Shown here piece after piece: positions 44,180-50,277 of a stretch of DNA of 50,277 nucleotides. The stretch is from the NCBI RefSeq assembly GCF_017115105.1, contig NZ_JABXKH010000025.1, forward strand, positions 1 through 50,277, written 5' to 3'. Made by a program: the position numbers and the translations under genes. Below the pieces are notes generated by a model. It was not told the origin of the DNA, did no database searches, and worked only from the letters and a program-made list of their open reading frames with translations. Position 1 is the stretch's first letter. Every line of letters begins with the position of its first letter. Source of the DNA: Nostoc sp. NMS2 (lineage in GTDB: Bacteria > Cyanobacteriota > Cyanobacteriia > Cyanobacteriales > Nostocaceae).

Positions 44180-44207
44180 GTATCTCATCTGATTGAGAAC
44201 CGCTACA
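44180..44207 (-). repeat. single end of a TATAGC-type miniature element
   Basis: Reverse complement begins TGTAGCGGTTCTCAATCAGA and continues to GAGATAC, matching the ends at 20619 and 19366. No partner end lies nearby, so this is a solitary end. Confidence 0.5.
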
Positions 44208-44244
44208 TAGCAATTCTATCTGACTTGTAAAAATTCGCGGTGTC

Positions 44245-44279
44245 TAGATTCCCGACTTCTTTAAGAAGTCGGGAATCTA
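44245..44279. terminator. 16-bp perfect hairpin downstream of the minus-strand membrane gene
   Basis: TAGATTCCCGACTTCT pairs with AGAAGTCGGGAATCTA around TTA. It is the same hairpin as at 28190 with one pair changed to T-A. AATTTTTAATAAA follows on the plus strand, so it could terminate transcripts from the left. Confidence 0.55.
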
Positions 44280-44304
44280 ATTTTTAATAAATGATTTAGA
44301 ACAG

Positions 44305-45762
44305 CTATTTTTGACTATTAGCGGCATAATTAATTTTATAAATAGTAAGCATTTCTTTAGCTTGTGCAGAGACAGATGTCTTCTCTGGAATAGCTTGTAA
44401 TAAATTGATTGCTTGCACCCATTTATATTTTGCTTGTTGCCGAACTAGTAGCGAATGAGGTAAACTATTTACCAAAATATTAGCTTCTATTGCTAGTTTT
44501 TGGGCTGATTCTAAGTTTACTAAGGCTTGCTTTTCTACTAAGATTCTTTGACTGATAGATTTATAGTTAATTTGATAGTAAGCTAATTTTTTCTCTGCCT
44601 GAGCATAAACGGATGTTTCATCAGGAATGCTATCTAATAAGTTTATTGCCTGATGCCATTTGTTTTGTGCTTGTTGCCAGACTTTTAGAGGATGCGGCGG
44701 ATTTTGAGCTAGAGAAGCAGCTTCCATACCGATTTTTTGAGCAGATTTAAAATTAGCATTTGCACTTGCTTCTTGAGTTAAATTTAGACTCATCTGCTGC
44801 CATTTTGGACTTTGCTCCTTAAGTTTCCAACCACCAAAACCCAAGATTAATAAACTTGAAGCTATAATCAAAGCCGAACGGACTATTTTTGGTGTCCAAT
44901 ATTTTGGTACTGTCTCTAGATACGGGCTAATAATTGGTTTATTACTACTTTCTTCTTCAATCTTTTTTAGTGCTTCTTCTGCCTGTCCATTTAAAATATT
45001 ACCCTGGAGAATTAAAGCGGCAACTTGTTGTTGGAGACAATCACATTCATTAAGAATATCGGTCAATTCTTGAAATTTGTTATCACTTGATATAATTAAT
45101 TCGTGGTCATCATCTAACCACTCTAACGCAAAGCCAGACTTACCACAAAAAGCAGACACACCTAATAAAATGTTTAATAGGTTATGACTATTTTTAATAG
45201 TATCAAAAACATAATTTAACTTTTGCTTTAATTGTAATAGTTCCTGCTGAGAATTGATAATTTTTTGAACTTGATTCTCTAAAACATGAGAGTTTTCAAA
45301 GGCCAAGTTAATTTTTAAATTTTCAGAAATTACCTGAATTTGTGCAAATAGGCTGAGATGATTAATATCAAAGTTTAGTTGATTGACCAAATAGTTATCA
45401 CTGAGAATATCAGCAGCTATTGCTTGCAAAAAATAACCCCATTCTATCCAGTCATCGATTTTGGATTGTAAATCAATTAATGAGATTTTAGTTTTTGAAT
45501 GTCCAAATTTTTCTGCGATCGCGGGATCTATGAATCCAACACTAGCTACAGTCCCTATTCTAGGAAGTGTAGCGATCGCAGAATTTTTGACGTTCTCCAA
45601 TCTCAATTCCTGAGCAATTAATTTTTTAATATTTCGTAGTTCTTCTTGAGCATTATTGATCAAGATAATTTGTTCCATGATTTTATTAGAATCGCCAATA
45701 GTCAGTTTTAGATTATGAATTAGTGTTGGCAATTCACTAATAACTATTTCTAGGTTAGCCAT
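44305..45762 (-). CDS. membrane protein with a duplicated helical C-terminal module
   Basis: 485 residues of unrecognised family. About 290 helical residues with no identifiable domain come first, then one membrane helix (about 293-312, ALIIASSLLILGFGGWK). The C-terminal part holds two copies of a roughly 68-residue unit: FKSAQKIGMEAASLA...KWHQAINLLDSIPDE...QINY and LESAQKLAIEANILV...KWVQAINLLQAIPEK...KINY. The W..AI.LL..IP pattern recurs in other cyanobacterial proteins from memory, without known function. It is probably a helical repeat for protein binding on one side of the membrane. No operon partner is close. Confidence 0.7.
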   Translation of the reverse strand: MANLEIVISELPTLIHNLKLTIGDSNKIMEQIILINNAQEELRNIKKLIAQELRLENVKNSAIATLPRIGTVASVGFIDPAIAEKFGHSKTKISLIDLQSKIDDWIEWGYFLQAIAADILSDNYLVNQLNFDINHLSLFAQIQVISENLKINLAFENSHVLENQVQKIINSQQELLQLKQKLNYVFDTIKNSHNLLNILLGVSAFCGKSGFALEWLDDDHELIISSDNKFQELTDILNECDCLQQQVAALILQGNILNGQAEEALKKIEEESSNKPIISPYLETVPKYWTPKIVRSALIIASSLLILGFGGWKLKEQSPKWQQMSLNLTQEASANANFKSAQKIGMEAASLAQNPPHPLKVWQQAQNKWHQAINLLDSIPDETSVYAQAEKKLAYYQINYKSISQRILVEKQALVNLESAQKLAIEANILVNSLPHSLLVRQQAKYKWVQAINLLQAIPEKTSVSAQAKEMLTIYKINYAANSQK

Positions 45763-45963
45763 AAATACCTCTTAGGGATTTGTCGAAAGTTTATGCGAAA
45801 CAATTAAAATAGCTTGAGTAAGAACATAACCACACATCTGAGCATCCTAGTTGAGTGACAAATCTTAGGATCTATAAAATGTATAATTCCCGCAAATCCT
45901 GGTAAAGTAACAATTTCAGTTTAAAAATTCCAGAGAAAGACAAAATTACCCATTCACTAACTT

Positions 45964-47367
45964 ATGAATGAAGTTGATTTAGTATTTACCCCTGCACTAG
46001 AGTTGGCGCAATTAATTCGTCGCCGGGAAGTATCCCCCCTAGAGTTGGTAGAAATATATTTAGAACGGATTGGCCAGTTAAATCCCCAATTAGGAAGTTA
46101 TTTTACAGTGACGGCAGAATTAGCGATCGCAGATGCCAAAGCCAAGACAGAATTATTGACAACTACCTCAGAACTACCGCCATTTTTTGGTGTGCCAATT
46201 TCCATTAAAGACCTAAATGCTGTAGCTGATATTACCTGTACTTATGGAAATCCAGCATTGCTGAACAATATCCCTGACTATGATGATGGGGTTGTAACGC
46301 GGATTAAGCAAGCTGGGTTTACTATTCTCGGTAAAACAGCCACTTCCGAACTAGGTTCATTTCCATACAGTGAACCTACGGGTTTTCCTCCAGCGAGAAA
46401 TCCGTGGAATTTAGAATACACCCCTGGCGGTTCCAGTGGTGGTGCGGCGGCGGCGGTAGCAGCAGGATTATGTGCGATCGCTCAAGGTTCTGATGGCGGT
46501 GGCTCAATTCGTGGCCCTGCGGCTTGTTGTGGTTTGGTAGGACTCAAACCATCCAGGGGCAGAGTAAGTAAAGCACCCATAGGCGAACGCCTCGCTGGAA
46601 TTGCCGTAAACGGCCCCATCGCCCGCACTGTTGCTGATGCTGCTGCCCTTTTAGATACTATATCTGGCTATGTCACAGGCGATCCTTACTGGTTGCCAAA
46701 TCCCGAACCATCATTTCTCGCCGCCACTCAGACAAAATTGGGTGCTTTGCGAATTGCCTTTGATACTAACATTTCTCCTTTGGGAGAAGCTGATGCTAAC
46801 TGTCAGCAAGGTGTCCGTCAAACAGTCCAGTTATTAGAACAACTCGGCCACCACGTTGAACAGAAATCCCCAGATTTTAGCGGTTTAGTTGAACCATTTC
46901 AAATTGTTTGGCAAGCTGGGGTAGCTGCGTCAGGACTTCCTGTTGAAGCCTTGCAACCATTAAATCGCTGGCTATTTGCCCGCACAGGTTCTGTTGCTGA
47001 CTATCTCAAAGCAGTTTCCCAAATGCAGATTGTGGCACGGCAGATTGTGGCGTTTTTCGATACCGTGGATGTGCTGGTATTGCCAGTTTATCTCCATTCA
47101 CCTATCCGCGTTGGAGAATGGGCTTCGCTGAGTCCAGAAGAGACATTCCAAAATATTATTGAGTGGATTGCCCCTTGTCCACCTGCGAATGCAACTGGAC
47201 AACCTGCGATCGCAATTCCTGTAGGCTTTGATAGTAAGGGTTTACCCATAAGTGTGCAACTAATTGGTAAACCTGCGGCTGAAGCTACCCTCATCAATCT
47301 AGCAGCACAATTAGAAGCAGCTAATCCTTGGATTCATCATCGTCCAGCCTTTGCGATATCAGGCTAA
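45964..47367 (+). CDS. amidase signature family enzyme
   Basis: 467 residues with the Ser-cisSer-Lys triad: K82 (ISIKDLNAV), S157 (TPGGSSGGAAAA) and S181 (GSDGGGSIRGPAA). The family hydrolyses amides, from simple acyl amides to Glu-tRNA(Gln) in GatA. Without a neighbouring gatB or gatC, and with a shorter C-terminus, this is a stand-alone amidase of unknown substrate. Its stop lies 2 bp before the ATG of a Crp-family gene, so the pair is co-transcribed. Confidence 0.9.
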   Translation: MNEVDLVFTPALELAQLIRRREVSPLELVEIYLERIGQLNPQLGSYFTVTAELAIADAKAKTELLTTTSELPPFFGVPISIKDLNAVADITCTYGNPALLNNIPDYDDGVVTRIKQAGFTILGKTATSELGSFPYSEPTGFPPARNPWNLEYTPGGSSGGAAAAVAAGLCAIAQGSDGGGSIRGPAACCGLVGLKPSRGRVSKAPIGERLAGIAVNGPIARTVADAAALLDTISGYVTGDPYWLPNPEPSFLAATQTKLGALRIAFDTNISPLGEADANCQQGVRQTVQLLEQLGHHVEQKSPDFSGLVEPFQIVWQAGVAASGLPVEALQPLNRWLFARTGSVADYLKAVSQMQIVARQIVAFFDTVDVLVLPVYLHSPIRVGEWASLSPEETFQNIIEWIAPCPPANATGQPAIAIPVGFDSKGLPISVQLIGKPAAEATLINLAAQLEAANPWIHHRPAFAISG

Positions 47368-47369
47368 TC

Positions 47370-48071
47370 ATGCAGGCATCCCTGGAACAACTTTCGCAAA
47401 TTATTGTGTTTGCAGGTTTAGAAACAGCAGACAAAGTAAATTTGCAACCTTACACTCAGGTGCAACGCCATCGCCAAGGAGAGATTATTCTCCATGAGGG
47501 TGATGTCTTACCAACAAAACTCTATGCTGTTGCCAGTGGAGCAATTCAAGTTACCAAAATAGCAATGACGGGGAAAGAAACGATTCTCCGCACTTTAGCG
47601 GCTGGGGAAATTTTTGCGGCTCCTGCTTTATTAGGCAATGGAATTTCCCCGGCAACTGTAACTGCTGAATCTGATTGTGAGATTCTCACTATAGAGAAAG
47701 ATGCTTTATTAAAAGCGATTGGACAAAACCCTGAAATTGCATTACAAATGCTGATGGTGTTTAACAGTCGGATTCAGCAATTGCATGAAACAGTCCACGG
47801 ATTAGTTTCTGAAAGAGCGATTGTTCGCCTTGCCAGATTAATTCAATATTTTGCTGCCGAATCGGGAACTGAATTAAGTCCACAAGGCGAGTGTTTAAAA
47901 GTCAAATTATCTTATTATCGCATGGCTCGCAGTAGCGGCATTACTTACGAAGAATGTGTGCGGTTAATTAAAAGTCTCAAGTCAGTAGTTGCCTATCGTC
48001 GTGGTGGGACGATTATCATACTTGATCCTAAGAAATTAGATGCGATCGCTTCTGGAAATATAGATCAATAG
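47370..48071 (+). CDS. Crp/Fnr-family transcriptional regulator
   Basis: 233 residues from the ATG at 47370, which follows the amidase stop by two bases; a longer frame reaching back into the amidase is unlikely. The N-terminal cyclic-nucleotide-binding fold runs from about residue 10 to 120 (GEIILHEGDVLPTKLYAVAS, then LAAGEIFAAPALLGNG). The arginine of the cAMP pocket is not obvious, so the ligand may differ. The C-terminal HTH has SYYRMARSSGITYEECVRLI. No CXXC or four-cysteine iron-sulfur pattern is present. Coupling to the amidase suggests a role in nitrogen or amide use, as an inference. Confidence 0.85.
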   Translation: MQASLEQLSQIIVFAGLETADKVNLQPYTQVQRHRQGEIILHEGDVLPTKLYAVASGAIQVTKIAMTGKETILRTLAAGEIFAAPALLGNGISPATVTAESDCEILTIEKDALLKAIGQNPEIALQMLMVFNSRIQQLHETVHGLVSERAIVRLARLIQYFAAESGTELSPQGECLKVKLSYYRMARSSGITYEECVRLIKSLKSVVAYRRGGTIIILDPKKLDAIASGNIDQ

Positions 48072-48166
48072 GTTCAGTTAAGGCTAAAACTCTTTGCCAA
48101 AGTCAATTTTTTTAACGTTGAGAGTTGCCCCATAAGCTTTTGATCCCCCCAACCCCCCTTAAAAAG

Positions 48167-48323
48167 CTACCGTGTACACACAAGTGACTTATTTTGCTCA
48201 AAGCGCTCCCAGACCTAACCCCCAGCCCCTTCCCTGCGAGGGAAGGGGAGTAAGATTCAAAGCCCCTCTCCGCGTCGGAGAGGGGTTTGGGGAGAGGTCT
48301 GCTGACTTGTGTATACACGGTAG
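48167..48323. mobile_element. 157-bp miniature element, 19-bp ends, 9-bp target duplication
   Basis: Ends CTACCGTGTACACACAAGT (left) and, read in reverse complement, CTACCGTGTATACACAAGT (right) match at 18 of 19 positions. CTTAAAAAG at 48158-48166 and 48324-48332 is a perfect 9-bp direct repeat. The interior holds the shared 90-bp core (48211-48300). No transposase is encoded. Confidence 0.8.
48211..48300. repeat. shared 90-bp C/G-rich core
   Basis: AGACCTAACCCCCAGCCCC on the left and GGTTTGGGGAGAGGTCT on the right, with inner hairpins CCCTTCCCT/AGGGAAGGG-like and CCCCTCTCC/GGAGAGGGG. It matches 19399-19487 and 27736-27825, each inside a different pair of ends. Confidence 0.75.
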
Positions 48324-48529
48324 CTTAAAAAGGGGGGCAAAAAGGCTCTTAAAGTCCCCCTTTTTAAGAGGGATTTAGGGGGATCTACAACGATTTTGGT
48401 TTTCTAGAAAGATGTATATACACCGTAGCCAATCCATCGGGGGGATTAAGGGGGGTAAAATGTATGTGGGACAAACGTTTGAAGCTCAAAGTTGACACGT
48501 ATGGGTAGTGTCGTGCCCCTACCATGTAC

Positions 48530-50277
48530 TTAAACAATCGCTAAATTCGTTAAACTACCGCTAAACCCAGTAATCTCAATCACAGCATCGCTACTAGATT
48601 GGAAGCCGGCTGTACTATTATTCAGTGCCAGGAAAGTGCGGCTACCAAAGCTAAAAGTGGCAGCGCGGTTGGCAACAAAACTACTATTGGTCAGTACACC
48701 ACTGATTGCGGTTTGGGTTAAAGCAGACACCGCCCCCAACTCGGCAAGGTTTGCCGCGCTGACAGCATTTGGCCCATCAATCAAATCAGTGCCAATTTGC
48801 AAATCGGTGATCCGGTCAAAGTTACTCAGCTGTGACTCAGCCAAACTGAAGATCGCAAACTTGTTGACTCCCCCGCCACCAGTCAGGGTATCACCACTGT
48901 TGCCACCAATCAGTTGATCGTTTCCCAACCCACCCAAGAGCAGGTCGTTGCCGTTGCCGCCAATCAGCGTATCATTACCTTTGCCACCATTCAGGGTGTC
49001 ATTACCATTACCGCCATCGAGCAAATCAGGCCCGTCATTACCGTTGAGGGAATCTTTGCCATTACCACCGAGTTGGCTAGAGCCAATTAGCAGGTTGACA
49101 CTACCTAAAGTAGTGCCGCCTTGATTATCAGTCAGAGTGTATTTGAAGCTGCCTGTACCACTGTTGGTGGGGACAAAGACGACGAAATCATCAGCAGAAT
49201 TGGCAGGAGTGAAATTGTTGAACAAGGCTACCGCGCCGCCGACGGCATTGCTAACCCCGGTAATCTTCAACACATCGCCTGTATCGACATCGCTGTCGTT
49301 AGCAAGTAGGGTGCCCACAGCAATAGTGGTGGGGATAAATTGGGTGGCAGTTAAAGAGTCAGTACCAGCCACGGGGGCATCGTTAACAGCAGTGACAGAG
49401 AAAGTATTGCTTTGTCCACTTAAAGTAGCAGTGCCATCACTGACACCGTAGTTGAGGGTGACAGTACCATTAAAGTTGAGAGTTGGGGTGAAGGTATAAG
49501 TGCCATTATTGTTATTGACCAATGTACCGTTATTGGCAGTTAAATTAGTAACAGCAAGAGTATCGCCATTCGGATCGCTGAAACCTGCTAATAAGCTAGC
49601 CGCAGTAATGTTGATGGCAGTATCTTCAGCTGTGTTGCTTAATGTGGCAGTGGGTGAACCTGTTGGGGGACGATTGAGATTAAATGCCAATGTGGTCGTT
49701 GCTACCGCACTGGTATTGGAGTGAGCCGCACCATCATCAACAACAAAGGTAATTGTGCGGGCAGTGGTGTTGGGACTAGTTGCCGGATTGTTGTAAGTAA
49801 TAGTGCGGAGGACTTGTTGATATTGGGCAACCGTACCTGTGCCAGAAAGAGTTAGAACCCCATTTTGATAGTTGGCGGTGATGCTGCCTGTGGGGGTGGC
49901 AGAGAGGATTTCATTGGCACCATCAACAAGGTTAGTAATGGTGACAGTTGCCCCAACTAGGTTAGCTGAGTTGCGGTCAACTAAACTCAGGTCGGTATCG
50001 ACAAGGGAGACGGAACTGCCGGTAAAAGTGGTGTTGAAATCAATGCCATTGGCGGTACTGCCGTTGAGGTCGAGTTGGGGGGCAACGTTGCCATACACCA
50101 CATAGCTCTGCCCGGAATAGCTGCCGTTGGGGTCGGCACTTAATGCCCCGATAATCAGGTCATCAATGCCGTCGCCGTTGATGTCGCCGGCGCTGCTGAC
50201 TGAGTCGCCTGAGCTGTCACCAGCAGCGATGCCGTTAATGATAAAGCCGTTGCTGCCGTTGAGGGTCGAGAGGTTGA
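48530..50277 (-). CDS. FG-GAP, cadherin-like and RTX repeat surface protein, C-terminal part
   Basis: Only the C-terminal 580 or so residues lie in the window; the frame is open to the right edge, so the start is outside. The visible N-side is an FG-GAP/integrin-type blade ([20 protein letters not shown]). Cadherin-like Ca-binding domains follow ([20 protein letters not shown], and [14 protein letters not shown]). RTX nonapeptides come next ([20 protein letters not shown]), then a C-terminal module typical of cyanobacterial RTX proteins ([14 protein letters not shown]). Such proteins are exported by type I secretion, bind calcium and act in adhesion or as S-layer-like surface proteins. Stop at 48530. 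Confidence 0.9.
   Translation of the reverse strand, partial: NLSTLNGSNGFIINGIAAGDSSGDSVSSAGDINGDGIDDLIIGALSADPNGSYSGQSYVVYGNVAPQLDLNGSTANGIDFNTTFTGSSVSLVDTDLSLVDRNSANLVGATVTITNLVDGANEILSATPTGSITANYQNGVLTLSGTGTVAQYQQVLRTITYNNPATSPNTTARTITFVVDDGAAHSNTSAVATTTLAFNLNRPPTGSPTATLSNTAEDTAINITAASLLAGFSDPNGDTLAVTNLTANNGTLVNNNNGTYTFTPTLNFNGTVTLNYGVSDGTATLSGQSNTFSVTAVNDAPVAGTDSLTATQFIPTTIAVGTLLANDSDVDTGDVLKITGVSNAVGGAVALFNNFTPANSADDFVVFVPTNSGTGSFKYTLTDNQGGTTLGSVNLLIGSSQLGGNGKDSLNGNDGPDLLDGGNGNDTLNGGKGNDTLIGGNGNDLLLGGLGNDQLIGGNSGDTLTGGGGVNKFAIFSLAESQLSNFDRITDLQIGTDLIDGPNAVSAANLAELGAVSALTQTAISGVLTNSSFVANRAATFSFGSRTFLALNNSTAGFQSSSDAVIEITGFSGSLTNLAIV

Larger units (their letters stand above)
48142..48385. 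mobile_element. C/G-rich fold-back host repeat, containing nested elements
   Basis: Left GATCCCCCCAACCCCCC and right GGGATTTAGGGGGATC close a fold-back with TTAAAAAG and CTTTTTAAG inner arms. It has been split by the 157-bp element below, whose duplication CTTAAAAAG comes from this host. A further partial end of that element lies at about 48411-48430. Confidence 0.6.

Noticed and set aside
47328..47369. Upstream extension of the Crp-family protein into the amidase gene
   Set aside because: The extra residues (DSSSSSLCDIRLI) are an alternate reading of the amidase end and are not part of the family fold.

Overview
The window comes from a filamentous, Nostoc/Anabaena-type cyanobacterium. The signs are the very frequent HIP1 octamer GCGATCGC, genes typical of oxygenic phototrophs (psbY, a CRR6-type NDH-1 assembly factor, a REC-Ycf55 protein, a phytol-kinase family protein, the plant-like DUF760 protein), a FurC-type regulator, and intergenic spacers packed with heptameric tandem repeats and tiny dispersed repeats. 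No rRNA, tRNA, phage or complete insertion sequence was seen.

Layout. 0.1-6.7 kb: housekeeping genes (LysM/M23 peptidase, HtrA protease, DUF760, scpB, ispD, a GT9 glycosyltransferase, CRR6). 6.8-13.3 kb: a visibly GC-richer, partly decayed oxidoreductase island. A divergent AraC regulator faces a one-directional run of cupin, alcohol-dehydrogenase fragment, TMEM175-like channel, aldo/keto reductase copies, a disrupted carboxymuconolactone-decarboxylase gene and a short-chain dehydrogenase. 13.8-20.3 kb: Fur-family regulator, NACHT-pentapeptide STAND protein, REC-Ycf55 protein, phytol-kinase family protein. 20.3-24.8 kb: a 21-bp tandem array, nested miniature elements, an unusual FAD oxidoreductase, cobD and HU. 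24.8-28.1 kb: three Uma2 nucleases around a PIN toxin/antitoxin pair and an orphan antitoxin-like gene. 28.2-33.5 kb: the type IV pilus operon pilMNOQ. 33.7-48.1 kb: solute-binding lipoprotein, folC, psbY, gamma-carbonic anhydrase, a TIGR02652-like protein, VOC protein, M16 peptidase, cupredoxin, map, an SH3 remnant, a membrane protein with a duplicated C-terminal module, an amidase and a Crp-family regulator. 48.5 kb to the end: the C-terminal part of a large FG-GAP/RTX surface protein that runs off the window.

The most striking content is the ecology of very small mobile DNA. A 174-bp fold-back element interrupts the decarboxylase gene with a clean 5-bp target duplication, and removing it restores the frame exactly. 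Other miniature elements have 10-30-bp terminal inverted repeats and candidate duplications of 8-9 bp, and they sit inside one another. A 20-nt dispersed repeat occurs five times in two versions whose outer stem bases change together. Several repeats lie in frame inside protein genes (cobD, the M16 peptidase, the decarboxylase) or form gene ends (folC, scpB). I favour the view that these heptamer-armed elements move as units and that their arms then change length by slippage. That is an inference from this window only.

All functions are read from sequence motifs by eye. No database search or structure prediction was run.
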